Of a stretch of 64,000 nt of DNA, positions 1-11,867 are shown piece by piece (position 1 is the stretch's first letter; the number at the start of each line of letters is the position of its first letter). Origin of the DNA: Progne subis subis. Its lineage: Eukaryota > Chordata > Aves > Passeriformes > Hirundinidae. The position numbers and the translations under genes are program-made. The notes beneath the pieces were generated by a model. The model was not told the origin of the DNA, did not search any database, and saw only the letters and a list, made by a program, of their open reading frames with translations. The DNA lies in NCBI GenBank assembly GCA_022316685.1, contig JAKJHU010001521.1, positions 1 to 64,000 of the forward strand, written 5' to 3'.

Positions 1-300
1 TTTTTTTCCTATGGCAGGAACCATCCTTCTTTTCCAGGGACCATGGCCAAAATTAGAATTTGGCCACCCAAATTCAGTATATCCAGGGATTGCTCCCAGA
101 CAAATGCAGCCAGGACAGACAGGTCAAGCTGGCCCTGTCCTCTGGTGATTTTCTTACACTATCAGCTGAATGTTTTCAATGGCAAACACCTTGGACAGGA
201 CCCAGAGATCTCCCAAGGTGGGGTTTGGAGGCCTTGGGCACATGGCCACTATATAGGGACAAAGGGGCTCTGTGCTCTGTGGGGTGTAGACTGAGGACAG
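1..300 (+). repeat. Tail of the ~187-bp tandem repeat
   Basis: These bases match 45782-46080, the end of the ~187-bp array described at 44001-46080. The last unit runs into unique flank with a TATA-like stretch near 251. The window therefore opens inside a repeat array that probably continues to the left. Confidence 0.7.
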
Positions 301-2351
301 TGGAGGAGAGCCATGAGAGTGTTTAAAGAGTGTTTAAGAGACAGGGGATCCTTTTCACATAGTGGAAAACAGCCTGAAAAAGAAAGAATTAATGCAAGAG
401 CAGCTGGGGAGGCCCAGACTGGACACCAGGAGAAAGGAATTTCCCTCCCAGGGCAGGGCTGTGGTGCAACACGTCCCCCAGAAGGAGTCTGGAGCAGCCC
501 AAGGCTCTGTGTGCCCAGGCAGAGGCAGGCAGGATGCAGAGCTGGCAGCAAAGGAAGGGGCCAGCGAGGTGGGGCAGCCGGGGGATGACGACAGCCTGCA
601 GGGACAGAGGCACAGGGCATGGACACCATAGGACAGCCTGGGCTGGAGAGGGCACAGGGATGGGCAGCAGCTGAAAGGCCCTGACACAGCCAACTCTGCA
701 GCACTTTGGCCATGGCTGCTGGCCCTGGCACTGAGGCCAGGAGGGGACAAGTGACCCTTGCAGCCCAGGGGCCTCATTGCCTCCTTGTCCCTGCTCAGCA
801 GCCTGGCAGGGGCTGCCCCATGGTGCTGCCCTTGGCATTGCACATCCCCACATCCCAGTGCCCTGGGAAGAGCCCTGAGCAAGGAGGGAGGGAGAGGATC
901 TGCCTTGCCAGGGGCTGGGGCTCAGGCCTTGGCCCTTTGCATTCATGAAACACATCCAGGTTTGCTTAGCACTGAAAGACACCTTTTCCTTGTTTGTCAC
1001 CACCTGTCATCACTGCCTCCAGTGTTTTGCTCTAACTGGAACTTGGGGACACTTTCATGTGAATTGTGTCCCTCAGTGGGACCCATTAAAAGTTAAAGAA
1101 ACTTTGGACTTTGAATCTGATTGTGAGTTCTTGAGAAGTTTTTTAAGCACACTCTGAGGGACTGATTCTGATGTAACCAGCACCAAAGCCCCAAGAGGGT
1201 CATTAAAATCTTTGTGCTGTGTCTGTGCTGCTGAGCTGGGCGGGCTCCTGGCACAGAGGCAGCTCCTGGCAACCAAGAAGAGCTTAAAAACACATCTATC
1301 TTGATGAGCAACTCTTCTCCCAGCCCAGCAGGGCTGGGGCACTGCCTGCAGCACCCCGGGCACAGCACACAGGCACAGAGAGCTGCAATCACTCAGGGCT
1401 GGGAAGGAGCTGAGAAGAGACTGCGGGAGAATCACTCCCAGCCCTTGACACAGGAACCTCTGGCTGCAGGACACAAGGCAGCTGCAGCTCCGCAGGGATC
1501 TCCTAAAGCTGCAACATCCCAATGCCTACAGACTCTGTGAGTACATTCTCTGATTATCTCTTGTGAGAGCAGCCAGGGGTGCCCAGGGCTGTCCTGCAGA
1601 GCAGGGTCCTGCAGCCCAGGGCGCTGTGCTGGGCCAGGGACTCTGCTGCCTGCCAGGGACAGCTCTCAGCCAGCCCTGGGAGCTGCTCCCAGCACTGGAG
1701 GACAAGATCTGGGTGGAAGGAGACAGCTGGTAAGGAGTGGAACTGTTTTCCTTGTGCTGCATTGCTCAGGACTGCTCCCCGCATGACATTAAACTGCAGA
1801 ATATTTCCAAGTAGATTATGCAGGGAGCACAGCAAGGCAGAGGCTACATGAAATTAAAAATCCTGCTTTTTTAATCTTCTGCTCTGTGTTGCCTTAAGGG
1901 GAAATTGCACATAGATATTCATGTCTCAGTTCAGGTTGACAAAAACAAAACAATTTTCTCTCATATTTTAATAAACCAGGCAATGACAGCAATCAGCAGA
2001 GGGTCCCTTGCAGGCAGCACCAGTGTCACTTTTCCAGCCTCCTCAGGGTTGCTCTGAGGTTGCCATCAGAGCCTGCAGAGCCAGAGCTGCCCCTGGGCAG
2101 TGCCTGAGCTGGGAGGGCTCTGCAGGGCAGAGCTGAGCCCCCAGGGCTGGGCTGGGCTCTGGCAGCACTGGCAGGGCCCAGCCCTGGGCACAGGGAAGCA
2201 GCTGCAGGCAGGGACAGCTGCAGGCAGCAGAGCCCTGGGCAGGCAGTGTGGGGAAAGTGCCACCAAGCTGTGCTGGGATATTTTAAATCCTCTACAAACT
2301 GAACTAATTCATGATTCCTTTTTTAACAGATCTCATGTCCAGCAGGAGCAA
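301..2351 (+). other. 5' flank of OR copy 1
   Basis: No protein-coding frame is convincing. 960-1700 is shared with 23480-24320 ahead of the intact OR and with 46735-47480 ahead of copy 3, so it belongs to the OR module and could hold untranslated exons or promoter. A pyrimidine-rich tract ending in ttttttaacag stands just ahead of the start codon at 2352 and looks like a splice acceptor, the usual arrangement for an OR with its coding region in one exon. 355-600 recurs inverted at about 5700-5960. Confidence 0.6.
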
Positions 2352-3271
2352 ATGTCCAACAGCAGCTCCATCAGCCACTTCCTCCTGCTGCATTGGCAGA
2401 CACGGCAGCTGCAGCTCCTGCACTTCTGCCTCTTCCTGGGCATCTCCCTGGCTGCCCTCCTGGCCAACGGCCTCATCATCAGCGCCGTAGCCTGCGGCCA
2501 CCTCCTGCACACGCCCATGTTCTTCTTCCTGCTCAACCTGGCCCTCACCGACCTGGGCTCCATCCTCACCACTGTCCCCAAAGCCATGCACAATTCCCTC
2601 TGGGACACCAGGACATCTCCTATGCAGGATGTGCTGCACAGGTCTTTCTGATTTTCTTCTTCCTGGAATCAGAGCTTGCCCTCCTGACCATCATGAGCTA
2701 TGACCGCTACGTGTCCATCTGCAAACCCCTGCACTACGGGACCCTCCTGGGCAGCAGAGCTTGTGCCCACATGGCAGCAGCTGCCTGGGCCAGTGCCTTT
2801 CTCTATTCACTGCTGCACACAGCCAATACATTTTCCCTGCCCCTGTGCCATGGCAATGCCCTGGGCCAGTTCTTCTGTGAAATCCCACACATCCTCAAAC
2901 TCTCCTGTTCCAAGTCCTACCTCAGGGAACTTGGGCTTCTGGCTGTTGCCTGTTTAGCATTTGGTTGTTTTGTGTTCATTGTTTTCTCCTATGTGCAGAT
3001 CTTCAGGGCTGTGCTGAGGATCCCCTCTGAGCAGGGACGGCACAAAGCCTTTTCCACCTGCCTCCCTCACCTGGCTGTGGTCCCTGTTCCTCAGCACTGG
3101 CATTTTCTACCTGAAGCCCCCTCCATCTCCTCCCCATCCCTGGATCTGGCAGTGTCAGTTCTGTATGCGATGGTGCCTCCAGCCCTGAACCCCCTCATCT
3201 ACAGCCTGAGGAACCAGGAGCTCAAGGCTGCAGTGTGGAGACTGATGACTGGATGGTTTCAGAAACATTAA
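2352..3271 (+). pseudogene. Olfactory receptor family 14-like, copy 1, frame-broken
   Basis: Odorant-receptor GPCR (seven-helix, olfactory neuron membrane, Golf-coupled by family knowledge). The start is the ATG of MSNSSSISHF, an NSS glycosylation site, 22 bases after the likely splice acceptor. Landmarks in order: LHTPMFFF after TM1, SYDRYVSICKPLHY after TM3, KAFSTCLPHLAV before TM6 and [13 protein letters not shown] in TM7. Compared with the intact copy at 26703 there are gaps near 2390 and 2404 that together keep frame, one missing base near 2614 that breaks it in the first extracellular loop, an in-frame loss of three bases near 2946, and a cluster near 3081-3118 that scrambles TM6 before frame returns. 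As read, the first frame stops at 2651. Copy 3 lacks the 2614 lesion, so a sequencing error is a real alternative. Confidence 0.85.
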
Positions 3272-4845
3272 ACTGCTGGCCAATTTCTGCAAATCACTTG
3301 TAATAAAAGTAATCTTTGATACTTTCTGTTGGTTTCATTTTGAAGGTTCTTGTTCTTTGTTTTACATTTTTAATATAATTTTATGTCCACAAACAAATGT
3401 TGTTGTCTGCGCCATTTCTCATTTTGTTTCTCCAACTTCCCTGTGGTTACAGAATTAGTCAATGAAGATCTGCACTCTTGGTGGCTTGAAATGAACTCAA
3501 GGATCTCACAGCAAAGTTGTCATCAGAGATCCCCCTTTTGTTCCCTTCTCTGCAGCTGCAGCAGCAATGTCTGTGTGCAGAGCTGGGGCAGATCAGTGCT
3601 GGCACAGCAGCTGTGCCCAGGAGCAGCAGCACTTGGTGTTGCCAGTGCTGCTCCCGTGGCCCTGCCCCGCTGCCCTCCTGGCCCTGTGTTGCTGTAGGGC
3701 CTGAGTGCTCTCGGGGCCGGGCACAGTGCTGGGGGTGGCAGTGCCGGGGCTGCAGCAGGGACAGGCCATGGGCACTGCTGGGGCAGCGCTGACGCCTCAG
3801 GGCAGGGCCTGGGGCTCCAGGCTCCTTGCCCAGGCTCTCTCCAGAACACGCCCAGGCCATGCTCAGCAGAGAAAAGCCCCGTGAGCAGCCCCAGGGTGGC
3901 CGTGGGCAGGCTGGGGGCAAACAGCATGGCTGGGGCTCTGCAAGGTGCCTGGGGGAGATGGGAAGGAGCAGCAGAGCAGGGGCTGATCCATCCCCACTGC
4001 TGGACACCCCAGGGCAGCGTCCCAGAGTCCTCATGCACCTGCCAACAACATCCCCCCTCTGCAGCCCTGGCCTCTCCCCCAGCTCACACAGGTGCCGCAT
4101 CCTTGCAGGCACAGACACGGCAGCACTGGCTCAGGAGCCCCTGTGTGCACTGCCCAGAGCAGGCGTGAGCACCCCCATGGTGTTGGTGTGGGGAGATGAA
4201 CCTGAGGAGCACAAATGCCATCAGCCCCTGGGGCCAGGAAGGGCTGGGGGACAGCAGGGAAACCACTCAGGTTTGTGGTGGCCTCTGAAGTCAGCCAGAA
4301 AGTTTGTTCCCATGAGCTGTGAGTTTCCTGTGCCACTGCAGACATTGTTGCTCAGAGCCAGGGCTGCCTGGCAGCCACCCCAAACTGCCCTCAGCATTTC
4401 CTTTGCTTCACCTTGGCTTTCTTTCCTCTTCCTGCTACAAATCTCTTCCTACTGCCCACCGCTATTCCCTCCCCTGCAAACAGCCCATCCCTGGTTGCCC
4501 TTTCCTCTCTGGCCCCACTCCCCATTTCAGTTCCTGAGTTCCCAGCACCATGGGAACGTCCCTTGGAGAGCAGGATCATCCTCCAAGTGCTTCAGGAATT
4601 GTCTGCAGCCTCCTGCAGTGCCTTGCTGCTCCCTTGCCAGAGGCACCACAGGCCAGGGGGGCACATCTGGGCTGCTGTGTCTGACTGTGGGCTCCCTGTT
4701 GTGGGCAAGGAGGAGGAGCTGCAGAGGCTCTGCAGGACTGACAGGATGGGCTTTGGGGCTGTGAGGAGAAGCTGAGGGATCTGGGCTGCTGACCTTCTGG
4801 AGAGGAGGCCCAGGGCTCATCCTGCAAGTGCTGCAAGGGTGGTTT
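3272..4845 (+). other. 3' flank of OR copy 1
   Basis: AATAAA just after the stop (about 3302) could serve as the poly(A) signal. The rest is GC-rich sequence with long but family-less open frames, shared with 27633-29203 and 49058-50636 and, inverted, with 59764-60786. I see no protein of its own; the frames are not conserved between copies. Confidence 0.65.
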
Positions 4846-5165
4846 CAGAGAATCACAGAATCAGCAAGTTGGAGAACACCTTGGACATCATCAAGTCCAA
4901 CCTTGCCCTGAACTGCCTTGTCTCCCCTGAGCCTCCTCTTCTCCAGGATAAACAACCCCAGCTCCCTCAGCTGCTCCTCACAGGACTTGTGTTCCAGTCC
5001 CATCACCAGCCTTGTTGCCCTTCTCTGGACACACTCCAGCCCTCCATGTCTTCCTAAATTGGGGGCCCAGAACTGGACACAGCACTCAAGGTGCTGCCCA
5101 ACCAGTGCCGAGCACAGGGGAAGGATCACTGCCCTGCTCCTGCTGGCCACACCATTCCTGATCCA
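4846..5165 (-). mobile_element. CR1 LINE fragment
   Basis: The edge reads gaatcacagaatca, the reverse complement of the short tandem tail typical of CR1. The minus-strand translation has the CR1 reverse-transcriptase C-terminal pattern (VQRRATRLV, then LRELGLF and LEKRRLRGD). It is 5'-truncated, as most CR1 copies are. Confidence 0.85.
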
Positions 5166-5660
5166 CTGGAGTGCCAGGGGTTGGATGGGGGAAATGGTGG
5201 TGAGGGGATGGGAACAAAGTCTGATTGATTGTCAGCCATGAAGGTCTTGATTTTCCTATCACTTCAGACTGCAGTAGAAGGTGCTTGAGGTCAATATCAA
5301 TTGGACATTTATGATGTCAATCTATAAGCGGGAAAAAAAATCTTAGCAGGATAAAATAGTTCTCTCTGCTTATTTTCTATTTAGTATATTCACTTTAAAT
5401 ACACTTCTGAAATCTGTCTAATTGACCACAGAAGAATTGAAAACTTCAATTATTCCCATGGGTTTTTCTTGTATCGGTATTATGAACAAATCTTACGAGC
5501 TTTTCTCACTGAATTCCTGAGCTGTAGAGCTCAAGAAAGAAGAGGCCTCTGGAGTACTAAAGTTCATCAGCAAACTCCAAGGAGCCTGAGGATCCATCCT
5601 CATCAGAGCAGGAATGAACAGAAATGGGCACAGCTTTCTGGCTGTCCCAGCTTTGGGAGG
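5166..5660 (+). repeat. Repeat block shared with 29535-29687 and 54090-54610
   Basis: The block carries ggtcttgattt, a run of a's and an AT-rich core, followed by a part homologous to 54420-54610. Only its left part is present at 29535-29687, because the large ERV begins there; this copy shows what the site looks like without the ERV. No gene seen. Confidence 0.65.
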
Positions 5661-6560
5661 GACCCTGGGCCTGGAGCAGGAGCAGCTCCTGAGGGCCCCA
5701 AGGTCAGAGCTTTTCCCTGCACCTCTGTCCCTGCAGGCTGTCGTCACTCCCTGGCTGCCCACCTCGCTGGCCCCTTCCTTTGCTGACAGCTCTGCGTCCT
5801 GCCTGCCTCTGCCTGCTCCAGGCTCCTTCTAGGGGATGTCTTACACCACAAGCCCTGCCCTGGCAGGGAAACTCCTTTCTCCTGGTGTCCAGTCTGGCCT
5901 CCCCAGCCGCCTTGTGCCATTATTTCCTTCTCAGGCTGTTTTATACAATGAAGAAAATTCCAGCATCTGTGGAACCACCTTCTATCCCTCCCAGCTCCTC
6001 CTCTTCTCTCCTCAGTCTCCACACCACTGAGCCCATACCCACAAAGCTCTACATCCTGGTTGTGTGATGAGGCCTCCAAACCCCACCTTGGGAGATTTTT
6101 GGGTCATCTCCAAGGTCTGAGTAAATGGAAACAGTGGTCAAAGGTATGTGATCCAAAATATTGCAGTGACAGAACAAGGGCCAATATCTAACTTGAATGA
6201 GAGTGGATTGGATTTGTTAGGAGGAAATATTTACAATGAGAATGGCACAAGATTTGCAACCATTTTTTTCAGAGAAGGGGATGCACCAATCCTGGGAATG
6301 TTCCAAGAGCAGGAGCTTTGCACAACCTGACATAGTGAATACCCTTCCCCAAGGATGGAATCCCTGTTGTGTGCGTTCTCTGATGTGCTGGGTGACCTCA
6401 CAACACTTCTGGCCAGAATGTCTGCTGAGGGCCAGCCAGGCTGCTGCAGTGGCAGTGACCTCAGAGCCATCACCATGGCAGCCCTGTCCCCTGGGCCTGG
6501 CTCTCCCCTTTCCTCTGCCCCTGCCTTGTCTCTGCTGGGATGAAGTTTTGTCATTAATAT
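5661..6560. other. Inverted piece of OR 5' flank, then unrecognised DNA
   Basis: About 5700-5960 is the reverse complement of about 355-600, seen most clearly in the matching minus-strand translation (GHQEKG then LPGQG). From about 5970 to 6560 I recognise no gene, RNA or repeat. Confidence 0.5.
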
Positions 6561-6960
6561 CCTATCCCCAAGGAGCTGGGGCCAATTGCTTCCCAGTCAG
6601 GCTCCTGGAGCAGAAGTGGCTTTTCAGAGCCCAGGCAGAAATGAGCCCTGGAGCAGCAGCTCTGCAGTGGTGGCCACCAGGCCGCCTTGCCAAGGGAGGC
6701 TTCTGGCCATGGCCTGGGAGCAGCTGCTGCTGCCAAGGCGCCTTTGGTGCCTCAGGCTCTCCCTGGCACAGCTCCCAGCACAGCACTCTGCACTTGTGCC
6801 CGAGGCCTTCACTGTGCTGGGGCTGGCCTGGGGCTTTTCCTGCAGTGGGACCTGGCCTGGTCATGGCACAGGAAAGGCAGTTCCTGCTGGAGCAGGAGGC
6901 TCTGCCTGCAATGGGCTCAAACAACTCCAGCAAAGCCCTGTTTGCCAAGACCCCAGTGGG
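6561..6960 (-). repeat. Repeat block, inverted relative to 17545-17870
   Basis: This stretch is the reverse complement of 17545-17870 with scattered changes; the two give matching long frames without known family. It looks like a duplicated non-coding segment. Part of the same family (bases near 17870-17940) recurs at 58225-58310. Confidence 0.6.
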
Positions 6961-8849
6961 AAATGAAGGAGGGATGGTTGTGCTGTATTTGCGGTGAATA
7001 ATGCTGAAAGCAGCCTGACTCCTCCATCCCAAATTCAACATCCAGAGAGGGAGCTGAAGCTGTGGCAGAGCTGGCAAAATCCCTAGAGAAAGGAACAACC
7101 AAGTGACACCACTGAGAGCTTCTGCAGAGCTGCTGAGCTGGCACAGCCTGGGCACACCTGACTGACAGGGCAGCACTTCAGACTAGAAAAGCCCCGTCCC
7201 AAATTTTAACGGCAGCGTCTCCTGATATTTCCCATCTTCGGAGAGTATGGAGATTTCTCTCTGCAGTGGGGACACCCCTCAAGGTCACTGCTCCAGGCTG
7301 AGCCAAAGGGATTTACCCATGGTCATTGTTCTGGGAGAGTGCAATCAATCTCTACTTAATTACTGCTTTTGCTTTTATACAATTACTTCTAAATTGCTTC
7401 CTTTTTCAGCCTGAGTGTCCCTTGTTTAATGCAGTTGCACAGGCTCAAACTTCTCATTTCATGAGACATCTGGGATGCAAAGGCCTTGTTAAGAAGGACA
7501 AAAGCAGAGGGAAAGGATTAGAAAATACTAGGAAAAATATACCCTCCTTATAGACAAGGTTCACTAAGTCACTCCCTGCATTTCTCCATTTCAGATCCTT
7601 TCAGTCATTTACTCTGGGAGGTGCAGCTTGTTCTGGTGCTTATCATGGACTGAAAACCTCACCAATGGCACAACTCCCCAGTCCACTAGCAAAGGAATGG
7701 CCAAGTTGTCAAGTCCTCCAAACATTTGTCCTGCTTTGCTACAAGAGTCTGCAATGCTGCAGACACTGTGTGGAAAGCCAAGAGACGCTGCAGTTGATGG
7801 CACATCCTGTGACAGGAGCTGCACCTCATTGTCCAGGAAAGGTTCTTGAAAAGAGCAGACAGGATTGTGGAGAAGATTCCTGGAAAACGCAAACAGCTTT
7901 CCAGAAGTGAAATGAAAATGAAAAGAAAGAAGCCAAGATGTTTTCCTCCATTTATTTCTATGCTCCCCTTTTCCATCCTGCACTACTTCTCCATCCCATT
8001 AATTCCAAACAGATCTCACCTTTAAGACTGATGACATAGTGAGTTTTAGACACTCTGAAGTACCATGAGCTATGCACAGTTTGCCGTATCCTGTTTTTGT
8101 TGGAAAGCAATGCTGGAGACACAAGTGCAGTGCTTGGGTCAGGCATGAATCCTACAGACAGGGAATGTGCCCTGACAGTGTCTGAGCCTCAGCAGGGACA
8201 ATGCACAGCAGCGTTGCTGTGCTGGGTTCCCATGGAACCATGCCAGGAGCAGCTGCTGAGGTCTGAAGCCATGGCAGCCACCACCCTGCTCCAAAGGCCC
8301 TTGGCAGGGTGGGCTCCTGCCCTGGCTCTGTGTGCCAGGAGCCGGCAGCGCTGGGTGCAGGGAGCCCAGGGAGGGCACAGAAATGCTGGGCTGAGAAATG
8401 CTGGGGGGGACAGCGAGAGGGGCGTGTGCAGCCGGCCAGGGCACAGGAGCAGCACGCACAGGGGCACAGCCTGCAGGACAGATGGCCAAGGGCTGGGCAG
8501 GGCTGGCAGGGCCACAGGCACCCAGGCCTTTGTCCCCTGGGCTCTGGCAGCGCCTCTGGAGGCCCCACAGAAGGAACTTTCCTTTCAGGGGCTGCACTTT
8601 GGTCCTCCCTGGCCCCTCCCTGAGGAGCCTGGCAGGGGTTGCAGTTTGATGACATTTGTCCTTGCTGTCCCTCCCATCCCACTGCCCCACAAACAGCTCC
8701 GAGGCACCCGTGAGGGACAGGCCCTGCTGTGCCAGGCCTGGGCTCAGGGCTTGGCCTTTCTGCTTCCTCCAGCCAAGCCAGGCCTTGCTGAGCCCTGCAG
8801 TTCCTGCTGCTGTGCCCCAAGCTCGCTTGGCTGGTGCTGGAAAGGGACT
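6961..8849. other. No gene recognised
   Basis: 6961-8100 is mixed-composition sequence with only short frames. 8150-8849 is GC-rich and open in several frames on both strands, as expected by chance at this composition; none shows a domain, signal peptide or conserved counterpart elsewhere in the window. Confidence 0.5.
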
Positions 8850-10239
8850 TGAGGTACCTCGATCCCCTCGGGTGGCGCATGGGAGAAAACAACAAACTTC
8901 TCAGGAGGATGGAGAACAAACTTTTAACTTGCAAACTTCAGAGAATGAGATACGTGGGTAATCTTAAAGCAACATGGGATTACAGTAAATAACTTCAGAA
9001 TGCACTGACTGAGCAATCTCTAAGCAGTCCAACTTCCAGTTCTCCAGATTTTGAGTAGAGGAAGTCAGGAAAAGAGAGAGGGAGACAGAGATCCACAGTC
9101 ACCCTTGGATCCAGCACCATCTCAGCTGCTGTGAGCTCCGGGGCCGTGGGACATGTCAGTGTCGCAGACGTGTCACAGCCTCACCTGCTCTGGGTCCCTC
9201 TCACAGGTGGGGTTTTTGGGGTGCCAGGGGCTTGGCAGCCACTTTGGGACTGGACCAGAGGCTGCAGTGGCTGGGGCTGGGGCAGTGACCACCCCACCTA
9301 CACAGATCTTGCCCTGGCCCCCAAACACACACTGGAGATGTCTGGGGCCATTCATCATTTCTCTGCTCTCCAGCACTGAGGCAATGGACTCTGGCTGCAG
9401 CTCTGAGCCCGTGCCCAAGGCAGCCACCCCTGGCAATGGGGCTCCATGGAGCTGCTCTCAGGAAATCCCCCAAGAGTCAGGGGAGTGGCCCAAAACTGCC
9501 TCAGAAATGTAGGATACCTCAAAATCTCTTCAGCAATGTGGAATATCTAAAAAACTCCTCAAGAACTAGCACCCCTTCCCGTCATCATCCCCAGACTTTG
9601 GATGTCTTATTCAAGACCCCACCCCATCACCACAATCCCAACCAAATCCATCCCACCCCTGCCATCCCAAGCCCTATTTCCCCAATTTCACACCTCCCAA
9701 AACCACATCCCACCCATCCTGTCCCACCTCAGCCCTCCGGGTTTTCACCCTACTTCACCCATTCCCCTTCCAACCCCATCCCTCCCTGAGGGGCTGTGCA
9801 ATCAAGTAATTTTTTCGGTGGGATTGTGTAGTTTTAGCATGAAGTGGTTTTGAGGTGACAGATCAAACCCTCTCATCTCTTTCTGTGCCCAGAAATGGAG
9901 ACCACCACACCAGATACCCCACAAACCCCCAAATCCTCCCAAGTATCTGCCTGAGTCCCAGGTTGCCCTGAAACACTAGTAAAACATGAGGCTTTAGATG
10001 CCTTTGATGAATTTGTTGATTTTTATCCCCAGTTTTGTCTGGTTTAAAGGGATGAAGACGAATCAAAAGAATATAAGGGACCACCAAAGAAAAGGACCAC
10101 CAGCCCACTGTCCTTCCAGTGCAGATCGCTGGGAATGTAGGTCACCAATTCTCTGGCCAATGTGGGTCCTCTGAAGCAGGACTAAGTTGGAGCACTGCAC
10201 AAAGCTCTTCCCGCAGCTGAGGCACTCTTAGGCCTTCCC
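8850..10239 (-). other. 3' flank of zinc-finger gene A
   Basis: The segment is the reverse complement, in patches, of 62952-64000 downstream of zinc-finger gene C, so it travels with the gene family. In the sense of the gene it contains a remnant finger just after the stop (10150-10235), an untranslated part (9840-10130), then a G-rich region (9600-9790; C-rich on the plus strand) and a final part with GA-rich sequence near 9060-9090. No other gene seen. Confidence 0.65.
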
Positions 10240-11823
10240 TTACCGGTGTCTCTGTTGGTGTCTGTTCAAGTGAGAGCTCCTGGACAAGCTCTTCCCACAA
10301 GCGGGACATTCGTAGGGCCATTCCCTGGTTTGGATCCTCAGGTGGTGGATCAGGTGGGAGCTTATGCTGAAGCTCATCCCACATTCCCCACACTGGTAGG
10401 GCCTCTTCCCATTGTGGATCATTTGGTGGATGACCAGTTGGAGGCTCTGGTGGAAGCCCTTCCTGCATTCCGCACTCTTGTAGGGCATTTCCCCAGTGTG
10501 GATACGCTGGTGAATGATGAGGGTGGAGTTGTGCTTGAAGCCCTTCCTGCAGCTGGGGCAGGGGAAGGGCCTCTCCTTTGTGTAAATCCGCTTGTGCACA
10601 AGGAGCCTGGAGCTCCTCTGAAACCTCAGGGCACTTGTCAGGTCTCTCCCCAGAGTGGATCTTTTGGTGGATGATCAGCTGGGACCTCCGGTTGAAGCCC
10701 TTGCCACATTCCCCACACTTGTATGGCCTTTCCTCAGCATGGATATTCTGGTGGCGGATCAAGATGGAGCTCTGGCTGAAGCTCTTCCCACATTGCTCAC
10801 ACTGGTAGGGCCGTTCTCTGGTGTGGATCCTCTGGTGGCGGATCAGGTGGGAGCTCTGGCTGAAGCTCTTCCCGCATTCCCCACACTTGTAGGGCCTTTC
10901 CCCAGTGTGGATCCTCTGGTGGCAGATCAGGTTGCATCTCTGGCTGAAGCTCTTTCCACATTCCCCGCACTCGTAGGGCCTCTCCCCAGTGTGGATCATT
11001 TGGTGGATGATCAGTTTGGACCTCTGGTTGAAGCCCTTCCCGCATTCCCCACACTTGTATGTCCTTTCCTCAGCGTGAATGTTCTGGTGGCGGATCAAGT
11101 GGGAGCGCCGGCTGAAGCTCTTCCCACACTGCTCACACTGGTAGGGCCGTTCTCTGGTGTGGATCCTCTGGTGGCGGATCAGGATGGAGCTCTGGCTGAA
11201 GCCCTTCCCGCATTCCACACACTTGTAGGGCCTCTGCCTGGTGTGGATCCTCTGGTGGCAGATCAGGTGGAAGGTCTGGCTGAAGCTCATCCCACATTCC
11301 TCACACTGGTAGGGCCTCTGCCCGCTGTGGATCCTCTGGTGGCGGATCAGGTGGGATCGCTGGCTGAAGCTCTTCCCACATTGCTCACACTTGTAGGGCC
11401 CTTTTGTGCTGTGGATCCTCAGGTGGCAGATCAAGAGGGATCTCTGGCTGAAGTTCTTCCTGCATTCCCCGCACTCGTAGGGCCTCTCCCCGGTGTGGAT
11501 GCACTGGTGGGTCACAAGGGTGGAGTTGTGCTTGAAGCCCTTCCCACATTCCCCGCACCTGTAGGGCCGTTCCCCAGTTTGGATCATCTGGTTCTGGACC
11601 ACGTGGGAGCTGTGGCTGAAGCTCTGTCCATCTTCCCGGCACAGTCCAGGTCTTCCCTTCTCCAAGAACCCTGGGATGGGTTTGGAACCCCTCCTTGAGC
11701 ACGATGTCTTGGGCTTTTCCTTCCCATTGGATTCTTGTGCAGTGGAGCCACTCAAAATGGCCTCTTCCATGAGGTTCTGCCCTCGAGATTTGTCCTCCCT
11801 GGTCTCCATCCTCAGCTCCTTGC
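10142..11823 (-). CDS. C2H2 zinc-finger protein A (11 intact fingers, frameshifted end)
   Basis: Nuclear DNA-binding protein by family. The exon begins at 11823 after a polypyrimidine-cag acceptor; the first usable ATG is 11809 (METREDK). After about 65 residues of linker comes one degenerate finger without paired Cys and His, then eleven canonical fingers with TGERP-type linkers. Fingers 5-8 and 9-12 look like a duplicated four-finger block (linker order TRERP, AEER, T/SGERP). In finger 12, near 10625-10645, about eleven bases are missing, which removes the second Cys and shifts frame; as read the frame ends at 10142. Fingers 13-16 remain in the other frame and stop at 10240; finger 14 has Ser for its first Cys. 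The short 5' coding exon seen in genes B and C is absent, replaced by a truncated LTR. No KRAB, SCAN or BTB domain is visible. Confidence 0.75.
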
Positions 11824-11867
11824 CTGGGGGAGGAAGGACAAGGACAGGATGGGATTTGCCTCCGTCC

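Larger units (their letters stand above)
1..5085 (+). repeat. Segmental duplication, copy 1 (partner 45782-50880)
   Basis: The whole stretch (array tail, OR 5' flank, OR exon, 3' flank, start of a CR1) is collinear with 45782-50880 at an offset of about 45,780. Differences by eye are mostly one- to three-base gaps, for example near 372, 542, 567 and 697, with few substitutions. Similarity to the partner is lost inside the CR1 near 5090, while this copy continues to resemble the flank of the second OR block (29535-29687). Either a very recent duplication or a duplicated assembly segment would give this picture. Confidence 0.9.

Noticed and set aside
249..1003. Long overlapping minus frames in the OR 5' flank
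   Set aside because: GC-rich chance frames; the partner copy at 46031-46778 has different lengths and shifted frames, so they are not conserved.
3826..4764. 312-codon plus frame after OR copy 1
   Set aside because: Not conserved in the other three copies of this flank and without any domain.
8097..8934. Frames over 250 codons on both strands
   Set aside because: Both strands open at once in GC-rich DNA with no family signal; no start context or splice structure supports either.
10655..11698. 347-codon plus frame rich in [18 protein letters not shown] repeats
   Set aside because: It is the antisense shadow of the zinc-finger exon; the repeating pattern mirrors the finger repeat.
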